From JAJDXW01 sp965223775 (GTDB taxonomy: Bacteria; Pseudomonadota; Gammaproteobacteria; HK1), in assembly GCA_965223775.1 (NCBI GenBank), contig OZ245021.1, forward strand, positions 620,001 through 684,000: a DNA stretch of 64,000 nucleotides, written 5' to 3'. The notes under the pieces are model-generated. The model was not told the DNA's origin. It saw only the letters and a program-made list of their open reading frames with translations, and made no database searches. The translations under genes and the position numbers were made by a program. Of this stretch, positions 49,993 through 58,750 are shown piece by piece. Numbering within the stretch: the first letter of the stretch is position 1; the number at the start of each line of letters is the position of its first letter.

Positions 49993-51462
49993 GTGAGGGG
50001 CGGGGCGCTGATGATCCAGGGCACCGGCTCGGATGTCGGGAAGTCGACGATCGTCGCGGGCCTTTGCCGGGTCGCGCGCCGGCGCGGGCTCTCCGTCGCC
50101 CCGTTCAAGCCGCAGAACATGTCGAACAACGCGGCGGCGTGCCCCGGCGGGGGCGAGATCGGGCGGGCGCAGGCGCTCCAGGCGCGCGCGGCGGGGATCG
50201 CCCCGACGGTGGACATGAACCCGGTGCTCCTCAAGCCCCAGTCCGACCGGACCTCGCAGGTGGTGGTGCACGGGCGCGCGGTCTCGACCCTGGAAGCGGC
50301 GGACTACCTCGCGCGGCGCGACCGGCTCCTCGCCCCGGTGCTCGAGAGCTTCGAGCGGCTGGCGGGAGCGTTCGATCTCGTGATCGTCGAGGGGGCGGGA
50401 AGCGCGGCGGAGACGAACCTGCGCGAGCGCGACATCGCCAACATGGGCTTCGCCCGCCGCGCGGGGGTCCCGGTCTGCCTCCTCGCGGACATCGACCGCG
50501 GCGGGGTCATCGCCTCGCTGGCGGGGACCCGGGTGGTCCTCGACCCTGCCGACGCGGCGATGGTGAGGAGCTTCGCGATCAACAAGTTCCGGGGCGATCC
50601 GGCGCTCTTCGAGGACGGCGTGCGCGACATCGAGCGCCGCACCGGCTGGCCGTGCCGGGGGGTCATCCCGTGGCTTGACGCCGCCCGCCGGCTTCCGGCG
50701 GAGGATGCGGTGGTCCTTGACCGTCGCGCGGAGCGACCGGAGGGATCGGAGCGGGACCGGGTCCGCATCGTGGCCCCGAGGCTCTCGCGGGTCGCCAACT
50801 TCGACGACGTCGACCCGCTCCGGCTGGAGCCGGCGGTGGACTTCGCCTTCGTCGCGCCGGGCACCCCGCTGCCCCGCGACGCCGATGTCGTGGTCCTGCT
50901 CGGCACGAAGTCGACCCTCGGCGATCTCGCGTTCCTGCGCTCGCAAGGGTGGGACCACGACGTCATCGCGCACGCGCGCGCCGGTGGCCGGGTGCTCGGC
51001 CTTTGCGGCGGGTACCAGATGCTCGGCGGGTGGGTGCGCGATCCGGACGGGGTCGACGGCCCGGCCGGCGAAGCGCCCGGCCTCGGACTGCTCGACGTGG
51101 AGACGGTGATGCGGGGCGAGAAGTCGGTGCAACCGGTCGCCGGGGCCTGCGCGCGGAGCGGCGCGCCGCTTTGCGGGTACGAGATCCACATGGGAACCAC
51201 CACGGGTCCCGACACCGCGCGGCCCTTCGCGCACCTCCCGCGAGGTCCGGACGGTGCGGTGAGCGCCGGCGGACGGACCGAAGGCTCGTACGTGCACGGG
51301 CTCTTCGCCGGCGACGAGTTCCGCGCCCGCTGGCTGGAGAGCGTGCGCGCCGGAGCGTCGTCGGCGTTCGTCTACGAGCCCGCGATCGAGCAGGCCCTCG
51401 ACGACCTCGCGGACGGGTTGGAAGCGGCCCTCGACGTGGAAACGCTCCTCGCCGGGGGATGA
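49993..51462 (+). CDS. cobQ: Cobyric acid synthase CobQ
   Basis: 489 residues from GTG 49993; the family starts a few residues before MIQGTGSDVGKSTIVAGLCR. VAPFKPQNMSNNA and IEGAGSAAE-type (VEGAGSAAETNL) blocks form the ATP-dependent amidation domain; GLCGGYQMLGG with Cys and SYVHGLF form the glutamine amidotransferase-like domain. It amidates four side chains of adenosylcobyrinate diamide. Alone with the next gene, separated from the other B12 blocks by a toxin-antitoxin island. Confidence 0.95.
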   Translation: MRGGALMIQGTGSDVGKSTIVAGLCRVARRRGLSVAPFKPQNMSNNAAACPGGGEIGRAQALQARAAGIAPTVDMNPVLLKPQSDRTSQVVVHGRAVSTLEAADYLARRDRLLAPVLESFERLAGAFDLVIVEGAGSAAETNLRERDIANMGFARRAGVPVCLLADIDRGGVIASLAGTRVVLDPADAAMVRSFAINKFRGDPALFEDGVRDIERRTGWPCRGVIPWLDAARRLPAEDAVVLDRRAERPEGSERDRVRIVAPRLSRVANFDDVDPLRLEPAVDFAFVAPGTPLPRDADVVVLLGTKSTLGDLAFLRSQGWDHDVIAHARAGGRVLGLCGGYQMLGGWVRDPDGVDGPAGEAPGLGLLDVETVMRGEKSVQPVAGACARSGAPLCGYEIHMGTTTGPDTARPFAHLPRGPDGAVSAGGRTEGSYVHGLFAGDEFRARWLESVRAGASSAFVYEPAIEQALDDLADGLEAALDVETLLAGG

Positions 51463-51533
51463 GCGGGTGCGCCCGTGATTTCGCGTATCCTGAATCTTCC
51501 GATCCCACGGGGCGCAGGGGAGGCCGGGCCGGC

Positions 51534-52139
51534 ATGGGCGAGGAGCGGTGGACGATCGATCCGCGGCCGAGCGAAACGGAGCACCGCGAGGACGGCACCC
51601 TCAAGCGCGAGGTCTGGGCGCTGCCGCTCGAGGAGGCGTTCCTGGACGCGTTCCTCCGCGACGTGTTCGGGCGCCACTTCGAGGGGATCCGTTTCGGCCC
51701 CCTGATTCAGGGCGCCGCCTACGAGTGGAAGTGTCCGGGCGCACCGAAGCGCATCAGCCTCTACGACGGCTACCTGACCGTCATGTTCGACAACGGGGGG
51801 CACTTCCACCTTTGCATCGGCGAGAACCGGGGCTCGGAGTCGAATCCCACGCCGCCCGACCTCCGCGCCCATCGCCGGCCCTCGCGGGCGCAGATCTTCC
51901 GGGGCTGCGACTCCGACGCGAAGCCGCTCATGTGGGGCTTCGAGATGTGGAACGGCAAGGGCGAGAACGGCCTCTCGATCTTCTTTCCGAGCCCCTTCCT
52001 CGGGGACGACGACTCCCTTCTCGATCCCCCCGACTTCAGCCGACTCGCGGCCTGGCGCTCCATCGCGAAGCGGTGGCTCGGCCGGGAGCCGGAGGCGCTC
52101 GACGCGGAGGGGGCCGGATTCCGCAAGTCGGGCCATTAG
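51534..52139 (+). CDS. Uncharacterised protein next to cobQ (DUF7676-like)
   Basis: 201 residues from ATG 51534. Conserved-looking blocks: REVWALPLEEAFLDAFLRDV, FGPLIQGAAYEWKCPGAPKR, ISLYDGYLTVMFD, GGHFHLCIGENRG and KGENGLSIFFPSPFLGDDDS. I recall this family from B12 clusters of proteobacteria under a DUF name, but no function is known. Cys and His in GGHFHLCIG could bind metal. It follows cobQ by 71 bp. Confidence 0.6.
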   Translation: MGEERWTIDPRPSETEHREDGTLKREVWALPLEEAFLDAFLRDVFGRHFEGIRFGPLIQGAAYEWKCPGAPKRISLYDGYLTVMFDNGGHFHLCIGENRGSESNPTPPDLRAHRRPSRAQIFRGCDSDAKPLMWGFEMWNGKGENGLSIFFPSPFLGDDDSLLDPPDFSRLAAWRSIAKRWLGREPEALDAEGAGFRKSGH

Positions 52140-52228
52140 CCGCAATTCATGAGCCCCGTCCGATGCAAGTGAATTTGTAACGGAGGACATGTATGGTTCG
52201 ATCACCAAGATACGAAGGAACATGCGTC

Positions 52229-53230
52229 ATGAAGAAACTCACTCTCACCACGCTCACTCTGGCCGCTGTCGCCGTCGTTGGGGCGAGCCTCGGGCTCGCC
52301 GGCGATGCCGGTGCGCAGGAGCGCAAATTCATCTCCATCGGCACCGGCGGGCCGACCGGCGTCTATTTCGTCGTCGGGAACTCGGTCTGCCGCATGGTCC
52401 ACAAGGAGGCCGCGGAAGGCCGCAAGAAGGGCCGCAAGCACGGGATCCGCTGCGCCGCCCCCTCGACCGGCGGCTCGACCTACAACATTGGTCAGATCTG
52501 CCAGGGCGAGCTCGATTTCGGTGTCGCCCAATCCGATTGGCAGCACCATGCGGTCAACGGGAGCTCGAAGAAGGTCACGAACTGTCCGGGCCTGCGCGCG
52601 GTGTTCTCCGTGCACCCGGAGCCCTTTCATCTCATCGCCGGCGACGGCTCCGACATCGCGTCCTTCACGGATACCAAGGGCAAGCGCATGAACATCGGCA
52701 ATCCGGGCTCGGGCCAGCGCGGCACGACCGAGGTGCTGATGAGCGGCTACGGCATGACGAGCGACGACCTCGCGGTGGCGACGGAGCTGACCTCGACCGA
52801 GCAGTCGCAGGCCCTGTGCGACGGCAAGATCGACGCCTACGGCTACACCGTCGGGGTGCCGAATGCCGGCGTCTCGGTAGCCACCGACGGTTGCGACGCC
52901 TACATCGTCAATCTCGTGGGCGAGGTCGAGCAGAAGCTGGTCGCGGACAATCCGTTCTACGCATTCACGACCATACCCGCCGGGACCTACAAGACCACCG
53001 CCGAGGACGTGACCACGTTCGGGGTGATGGCGACCTTCGTCAGCCACGAGAACGTGCCCGAGGACGTGGTCTACGAGGTCACCCGGGCGGTGATGGAGAA
53101 CCTGGACGACTTCAGGTCCCTGCATCCCGCCTTCCAGAACCTCGATCCCGCGACGATGATCAAGGACGGTCTCTCGGCGCCTCTCCATCCGGGAGCGGCG
53201 AAGTACTACAAGGAACAGGGCTGGATGTAG
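52229..53230 (+). CDS. TAXI family TRAP transporter solute-binding protein
   Basis: 333 residues from ATG 52229 with a signal peptide (KKLTLTTLTLAAVAVVGASL, cleavage likely after AGAQ). ISIGTGGPTGVYFVVGNSVC and STGGSTYNIGQICQGELDFG are the TAXI signature. An in-frame ATG at 52193 has a stronger GGAGG site but would add 12 residues ahead of the signal peptide. It binds a small organic solute in the periplasm for the permease downstream. Confidence 0.92.
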   Translation: MKKLTLTTLTLAAVAVVGASLGLAGDAGAQERKFISIGTGGPTGVYFVVGNSVCRMVHKEAAEGRKKGRKHGIRCAAPSTGGSTYNIGQICQGELDFGVAQSDWQHHAVNGSSKKVTNCPGLRAVFSVHPEPFHLIAGDGSDIASFTDTKGKRMNIGNPGSGQRGTTEVLMSGYGMTSDDLAVATELTSTEQSQALCDGKIDAYGYTVGVPNAGVSVATDGCDAYIVNLVGEVEQKLVADNPFYAFTTIPAGTYKTTAEDVTTFGVMATFVSHENVPEDVVYEVTRAVMENLDDFRSLHPAFQNLDPATMIKDGLSAPLHPGAAKYYKEQGWM

Positions 53231-53242
53231 CCCCGGCTCCTC

Positions 53243-53275
53243 GCGGCCGGCACCCGGGAACCGGGTGCCGGCCGC
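53243..53275 (+). terminator. Strong stem-loop between binding protein and permease
   Basis: A perfect 15-bp stem (53243-53257 with 53261-53275) and gaa loop, without a U tract. Such structures usually stabilise or attenuate so that the binding protein is made in excess over the permease. Confidence 0.6.
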
Positions 53276-53353
53276 ATCCCTTCTTCACGGTCCGTTGCCG
53301 GCCCGGCCGGCGCGAACGGCCCGCGGGGACGCGGGAGCTGAGCACGGGGGCTC

Positions 53354-55732
53354 GTGACGGACCACGATTCGAACGGGGCGGCTGCCTCCCCCGGTTCCGA
53401 CCGGACCCTGGAGGAGGTCGAGTATCAGGGCCGCCGGCAGGGCCCGCGACTGGCGGTGCTGGTCAGCGTGCTTTGCTTCGCGTGGTCGATCTATCAGCTC
53501 TGGATCGCCTCTCCTTTCCCCTTCATGCTCGACTTCGCCATCATCGGCGATGTACCCGCACGGGGAATTCACCTCTCCTTCGGGCTCCTGCTCTGCTTCC
53601 TGATCTATCCGCTTTCGCGCGGCCGGGGCGGGCGCGGCCTGTCCCTCCTTGACGTCGCCTTTGCCCTGCTCGCCTGGGGGGCGGCCTTCTACCTGTTCCT
53701 CGGCTGGGGCGGCCTCGTATCTCGCCAGGGCGTGCTCTACGTCTGGAACGGCATTCCGGTCGAAGCGATCCTCGGCGGGGTCGGAATCGCGCTCCTGCTC
53801 GAAGCCACTCGGCGGGCCATCGGCATCCCGCTCGTCATCGTCTGCGCGGTCTTCCTCATCTATTCGATCTTCGGGCAGTCGATGCCGGACATCGTGTCGC
53901 ACAAGGGGCTCAGCCTCAACCGGCTGATCGGCTATCAGTGGCTGACGGGCGAAGCGGTCTTCGGCATCCCGCTCAGCGTCTCGGTCAGTTTCGTGTTCCT
54001 GTTCGTGCTGTTCGGCGCCCTCCTCGACAAGGCGGGGGCGGGAAAGTACTTCCTCGCCCTCTCGTTCGCGCTGGTCGGGCGGTTCAGCGGCGGTCCGGCC
54101 AAGGCGGCGATCCTGGCTTCGGGCATGACGGGCATGATCTCCGGCTCGTCGATCGCCAATGTCGTCACCACCGGCACGTTCACCATCCCCGTCATGCGGC
54201 GGATGGGAATGCCCGCGGTCAAGGCCGGCGCGATCGAGGTCGCCGCCTCGACGAACGGCCAGATCATGCCGCCGATCATGGGGGCGGCCGCCTTCATCAT
54301 CGCCGAGTTCATCGGCATCTCGTACTTCGACGTGGTCGTGGCCGCGGCGATCCCCGCAACGCTGAGCTACGTCGCACTGCTGTACATCTCGCACCTGGAA
54401 GCCCAGAAGCTCGGCCTCGCCGGGTTGCCCAGAGCGGAGATCCCGCCGCTCCGCGCAACCTTCCTGAGCGGCCTGCACCACCTGATTCCGATCATCATCC
54501 TCGTCTACCTGCTGATCGTCGAGCGGTGGAGCGCCCACAGCGCGGTGTTCTATTCGATCCTTTCGCTGATGGTCATCATCGTCGCCCGCCAGGTCGTCGC
54601 CTCGGCCCGCGGCGCCGGCTCAGGGATGGGCGAGGCGGTGCGCGACGGCTTCACCGAGATCTATCTCGGCATGGTCGCGGGGGCGCGCAACATGATCGGC
54701 ATCGCGGTGGCGGTGGCCGCGGCCGGGATCATCGTCGGCTCGGTCTCCTCGACCGGTCTCAACAACGCCATGGTCGGCGTGGTCGAGGCAATCGCCGGCA
54801 GCAACGTCTACATTCTGCTCGGACTCACCGCGGTGCTCTGCATCGTCCTCGGCATGGGTCTGCCGACGACCGCGAACTACCTCGTCGTCGCCTCCCTGCT
54901 CGGCGGCGTGCTGGTGGAGCTGGGAAACGCCGCCGGCCTCGTCCTGCCGCTGATCGCGGTCCACCTGTACGTCCTTTATTACGGGCTCCTCGCGGATTCG
55001 ACGCCGCCGGTGTGCCTGGCCGCCTTCGCCGCCTCCGCGATCTCGAGGGCCGATCCCCTGAAGACCGGTGTGCAGTCCTTTCTCTACGACATTCGCACCG
55101 CCATCCTCCCGCTCGTCTTCCTGTTCAACACCGAGCTGTTGCTGATTGGCATCGAGAGCATCTGGCATGGCGCCCTCGTCGTGGTCATGTCGCTGCTCGC
55201 GATCCTCGCCTTCAGCTCGCTCACCCAGGGCTGGATGTTCGTCAAGGTGAGGTGGTACGAGGGCGTACTGCTCGCGCTCGCCTGCTTCATGCTCTTTCGC
55301 CCCGGCTTCTTCATGGACAAGCTCGCGCCGCCCTTCGAGCCCGTCGAGTTCGATGCCTTCGTCTCCGGAGAGTTCACGCCCGAGCCGGGGCGGAACGTCC
55401 GGCTTCACGTAACCCGGGAGACCAACTACGGCGAGCGTTACAAGCTGTACCGGCTGGAAACGCCGGAGAACTCCGGGGCGAGCCCTGCGGAGACCTTCGG
55501 GGTAGTGCTCGCGCGGGAGGAGGACGGGCGCCATGCGGTGGTCGATCTGGCCTTCAACGGCATGGCGGAGCAGGCGGGCCTCGACTGGGGCGACTATGTC
55601 ACCGGCGTCGACGTCGAACAGGTCGATCTTCCGGCCAAGGGGCTCGTCTATCCCGTCGGGGTGGCCCTGCTCGGGCTGGTCGGTCTGTCACAGTTCCGGC
55701 GCCGGCGGCGGTCCGCCGCCGCGGCGGCGTGA
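53354..55732 (+). CDS. TRAP transporter fused permease, TAXI type, with DUF3394 tail
   Basis: 792 residues from GTG 53354. The small and large membrane subunits are fused, with about 16-18 transmembrane helices (for example LVIVCAVFLIYSIFG, VSFVFLFVLFGALLDKAG, ILASGMTGMISGSSIANVVT). The C-terminal part from about residue 640 is the soluble DUF3394-type domain and a last helix (GVALLGLVGLSQF). Works with the preceding TAXI protein in Na+- or H+-driven uptake of a carboxylate or similar solute. Confidence 0.92.
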   Translation: MTDHDSNGAAASPGSDRTLEEVEYQGRRQGPRLAVLVSVLCFAWSIYQLWIASPFPFMLDFAIIGDVPARGIHLSFGLLLCFLIYPLSRGRGGRGLSLLDVAFALLAWGAAFYLFLGWGGLVSRQGVLYVWNGIPVEAILGGVGIALLLEATRRAIGIPLVIVCAVFLIYSIFGQSMPDIVSHKGLSLNRLIGYQWLTGEAVFGIPLSVSVSFVFLFVLFGALLDKAGAGKYFLALSFALVGRFSGGPAKAAILASGMTGMISGSSIANVVTTGTFTIPVMRRMGMPAVKAGAIEVAASTNGQIMPPIMGAAAFIIAEFIGISYFDVVVAAAIPATLSYVALLYISHLEAQKLGLAGLPRAEIPPLRATFLSGLHHLIPIIILVYLLIVERWSAHSAVFYSILSLMVIIVARQVVASARGAGSGMGEAVRDGFTEIYLGMVAGARNMIGIAVAVAAAGIIVGSVSSTGLNNAMVGVVEAIAGSNVYILLGLTAVLCIVLGMGLPTTANYLVVASLLGGVLVELGNAAGLVLPLIAVHLYVLYYGLLADSTPPVCLAAFAASAISRADPLKTGVQSFLYDIRTAILPLVFLFNTELLLIGIESIWHGALVVVMSLLAILAFSSLTQGWMFVKVRWYEGVLLALACFMLFRPGFFMDKLAPPFEPVEFDAFVSGEFTPEPGRNVRLHVTRETNYGERYKLYRLETPENSGASPAETFGVVLAREEDGRHAVVDLAFNGMAEQAGLDWGDYVTGVDVEQVDLPAKGLVYPVGVALLGLVGLSQFRRRRRSAAAAA

Positions 55733-55772
55733 CGGGCAAGGCGAGACCGAGGTACTGGCGAGGCTGCGCCTA

Positions 55773-56095
55773 GCCCGCATATTTCACCGATCTTCGTAGC
55801 GAGGGCGCCGGCGAAGCTGCGAAGCAGAACGCCGCGGTAGCGGGCCGCACGGACCGAAAATGCGCGTTCGCGCTGTCGAAGCGGCTTGAGGGAGTACGGC
55901 CCGCTACCGCGGCGACCTTGGGAGCGCGAAGCGATGGATCGGCGCCCGCAGCAGGAGATCGGTGAAATATGCGGGCCAGGACCGACGAAACCTGTTTGAA
56001 GCCACCCGACTTCGTTTGAAACCCTGGAGCGCGCTACCGGTAGCAGCCTCGTACCTTTCGTCAACGAAACAGCTTTGCAAACTTGAATCAACTGT
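55773..56095. repeat. Dispersed hairpin repeat, copy B
   Basis: Outer arms 55773-55793 and 55956-55976 are perfect 21-bp inverted repeats; inner arms 55831-55847 and 55897-55913 are perfect over 17 bp. The module tgtttgaagccacccgac...gcaaacttgaatcaa follows at about 55997-56095, whereas in copy A (253-675) it lies between the arms. No gene in 55733-56248. Confidence 0.8.
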
Positions 56096-56248
56096 GAAGA
56101 TCCGGCTCGATCAAGAACTCTGGACGGTACTTTCCGTCCCCGACCCGGAAACGCAGGGCTCCCGGCGCACGCCTTGCCCGCCGGCGTCGAGGTCGATCGC
56201 CCGGCCTTCGGTCGAGACCGCGCCGCAGCAAGGGTTCGCGGCAGTCGC

Positions 56249-57082
56249 TCATGTGTGTTCTTGCAGCGCCTGCCGGAGCCGGGTTCGATCGATCGGGCCG
56301 CCGAGGAAGATCTCGGTGCAGTCCGCTCCCTGCTCGAAGAAGAGCTCGTAGCCGCTCAGGGTGTCGAGGCCGGTGGCCGTCGCGTCGGCGAGAAAGCGGG
56401 TATCGATCGGGGTGTAGACCGCGTCGAACGCCCACGCCGCCCCACGCATGAGCGCACGCGGGGCCGGCGTTCCGTCATGGCCGACCATGCCGACCGGAGA
56501 GCAGTTGACGATCCCGCGCGCGCCGCTCGCGGCGTCTTCCAGGTTCGCCGTCGCGGTGACCTCCATTGCGGAGCAGGCGGTCCGAAGCGTCGCCGCAAGG
56601 GCCTCGGCCCTGGCGCGGTCGAGGTCCACCAGCCGGATGGCCTTCGCGCCGAGCTCGGCGAATCCGAACGCGACCGCTTTTCCGACCCCGCCCGCCCCCA
56701 CCTGGCAGACCGTGCCGGGTTCGGCGGTTCCGAACGTTGCGCGCCAGGCTGCGATGAAGCCGGTGTGGTCGGTGTTGAACCCGCGTGGACCGTCCGGCCC
56801 GAACAACACCGTATTCACCGCTCCCATCGCGCGGACCAGGGAGCTCTCGATCTCGACCCGGGCCGCCGCCGATTCCTTGTAGGGGTGGGTGATGTTGATC
56901 CCGTGGTAGTCCCCGGCCGCGCACCGCTCGAACAGCTCGTCGAACCCGACCCCGAGCTCGGCTGGAACCAGCAGGTCGTAGGTGATCTCGATGCCCCGCA
57001 TGCGGCCCGCGAGCGCGTGCAGCCGCGGGGCCTTTGAGGCGGCGATGTTGTCGCCGATGAGTCCGAGGCGAGCCTTCGTCAT
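56249..57082 (-). CDS. Shikimate/quinate dehydrogenase (AroE family)
   Basis: 277 residues. GLIGDNIAASKAPRLHALAG and GINITHPYKESAAARV form the substrate site (Lys of HPYKE is catalytic), VNTVLFGPDGPRGFNTDHTG follows, and VCQVGAGGVGKAVAFGFAEL binds NAD(P). LxxSPVGM is seen as VNCSPVGMVGHDGTP. It interconverts dehydroshikimate and shikimate or a quinate analogue; an isolated position suggests a catabolic paralogue rather than the biosynthetic aroE, but that is inference. Confidence 0.88.
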   Translation of the reverse strand: MTKARLGLIGDNIAASKAPRLHALAGRMRGIEITYDLLVPAELGVGFDELFERCAAGDYHGINITHPYKESAAARVEIESSLVRAMGAVNTVLFGPDGPRGFNTDHTGFIAAWRATFGTAEPGTVCQVGAGGVGKAVAFGFAELGAKAIRLVDLDRARAEALAATLRTACSAMEVTATANLEDAASGARGIVNCSPVGMVGHDGTPAPRALMRGAAWAFDAVYTPIDTRFLADATATGLDTLSGYELFFEQGADCTEIFLGGPIDRTRLRQALQEHT

Positions 57083-57097
57083 GAGCCTTTCCCCCTT

Positions 57098-57222
57098 GCG
57101 GCATGTCTTCGGACACCGGGACCACCGCGGGAATGCCGTAGACTGCCGCGGTCGACGAGAAGACGAATCGCTTCACCCCGCCGGCGACGCAGGCCCGGAT
57201 CAGTCTTGCGCTGGCCATGCGG
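57098..57222 (-). pseudogene. UDP-glucose 4-epimerase (GalE-like) fragment
   Basis: About 41 codons: LIRACVAGGVKRFVFSSTAA then VYGIPAVVPVSEDMP, the SSTAxVYG catalytic region of extended SDR epimerases. No other part of the gene is present. Confidence 0.65.
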
Positions 57223-57456
57223 TTGTTTCGTCGGTGCCACGCGAAATTTCGCATCGAACGAAGGCGGCCGGCCCGGCCGCGCCGGCGGACCGCGCAAGCT
57301 GCGGGGTCCGCCGGGACACGGGAGAGGCGGCCCAATGACAACATCAACGAGTCGTAGTGGTTCGGGCGCCGCGGCCACCGGGAGACCCCGGACACGTCTC
57401 GGGATTATACGGCGGGCCGGCGAGTGACTCGCGTTCCGTGCATGGGGTTGCACATC

Positions 57457-57642
57457 GTTCTTCCTGATTACGCACGAAGCTCAGGTTGGGAGCACGGGAT
57501 TCCCGGGATCGCCGCCGTCGAGGGACCGTGGGCCTCCTGGGAGCGCGGGCTTGAAGCCCGCATGGACCGCCCGCGGGCTGCAAGCCCGCGATCCCAGGAA
57601 ACCGGTGGTCCCACCCTGAGTCTTGTACGTCATCAGGTCGTT
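57457..57642. mobile_element. Second MITE-like element with internal palindromes
   Basis: Diverged inverted ends (ttcctgattacgcacgaag at 57461 and the reverse complement ending near 57640) resemble those at 24230-24404. The interior has nested palindromes: gcgggcttgaagcccgc at 57545 and gcgggctgcaagcccgc at 57573, enclosed by 19-bp arms (57535 and 57581, one mismatch). Confidence 0.6.
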
Positions 57643-57716
57643 CTTTTCTCCCGTACCGCTGATCGTGCCGTGAGTGGCGCCGCCGGTGAGGCAAGACGCG
57701 GACTCGTGCGCTGCGG

Positions 57717-58613
57717 ATGACCTCCGCCACCGGGCGGGAGCCGCTCGTCGCTATTGCGTTCATGGTGCTCGGGGTGAGCCTGATCCCCGCGATGAACGCC
57801 ATCGCGAAGTACCTCGCCGGCGAGTACCCCGCGTGGCAGGTGGTGTGGGCGCGCTTCCTCGGGCACTTCCTCTGGATGATGCTCTTCTTCTGGTCGCGGC
57901 GAGGGCTGTCGATCCTTCGCACCGCGCGGCCGAAGGCCCAGGCCGTGCGCTCGCTCATCTTCTTCGTCTCGAACGCCTGCTTTGTCACGGCCCTTCCGTT
58001 CGTCGAGCTCGCGACCGCGTCCGCGTTGATGTTCACCGCGCCGATCATCGTCACCGTCCTCGCGTTCCCGCTGCTCGGCGAGCGGGTCGGGTTGCCGCGC
58101 TGGGTGGCGGTCGCAATCGGTTTCGCCGGCGCCCTCGTCATCATCCGTCCCGCGAGCCGCCTCTTCGACCCTTGGGCGCTGCTGGTGCTCGTCTCGGCCT
58201 CCTACTATGCGGTCTACCAGATCTCGACCCGGCGACTGACCTTCGTGGATTCCCCGGAGACCCTCATCATCTACACCGCCGCGGCGGGCGCGCTCGTGAC
58301 CACCGTCACGATGCCGTGGTTCGCACGCATGCCGGTCTCGCCAGGCGACCTTGCCGCGTTCGCCGGAGTCGGGCTGGTAGGCGCGCTCGCCCACCTGTGC
58401 ATCGTGCAGGCCCTCAAGCGCGCCCCCGCCTCGACCGTCTCGCCCATCGGCTACTTCGAGCTCGTGACCGCGGTCCTCTTCGGGTACGCCGTGTTCGGGG
58501 ACCTGCCCGATGCGGCGACCTGGGCGGGCGCGGCCCTCATCATCGGTTCGGGGGCGTGGATCGCGTTTCGCGGCCGCAGCTCCGCCCCGCCCCGGGACCG
58601 CGCCCGTGGATGA
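57717..58613 (+). CDS. DMT superfamily (EamA) transporter
   Basis: 298 residues with ten hydrophobic segments in two EamA repeats (for example IAFMVLGVSLIPAMNAIAKY, SALMFTAPIIVTVLAFPLLG with the conserved GERVG, and ALAHLCIVQALKRAPASTVS in the second). Exports metabolites such as amino acids in known members; substrate unknown. ATG 57717. Followed after 137 bp by fdhA. Confidence 0.88.
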   Translation: MTSATGREPLVAIAFMVLGVSLIPAMNAIAKYLAGEYPAWQVVWARFLGHFLWMMLFFWSRRGLSILRTARPKAQAVRSLIFFVSNACFVTALPFVELATASALMFTAPIIVTVLAFPLLGERVGLPRWVAVAIGFAGALVIIRPASRLFDPWALLVLVSASYYAVYQISTRRLTFVDSPETLIIYTAAAGALVTTVTMPWFARMPVSPGDLAAFAGVGLVGALAHLCIVQALKRAPASTVSPIGYFELVTAVLFGYAVFGDLPDAATWAGAALIIGSGAWIAFRGRSSAPPRDRARG

Positions 58614-58750
58614 GAACGGTCGCACGGGGACCGCCCGACGAGGCCGGCCCGGGTGGGCCGTGAATCTTTCCATGTCCCGCCGGACTCGCTAACCTGTGAA
58701 GCCGACGGTTCGCCGGCGCCGGGCAGGGCGAACAGGAGGGAGCAGTCACG

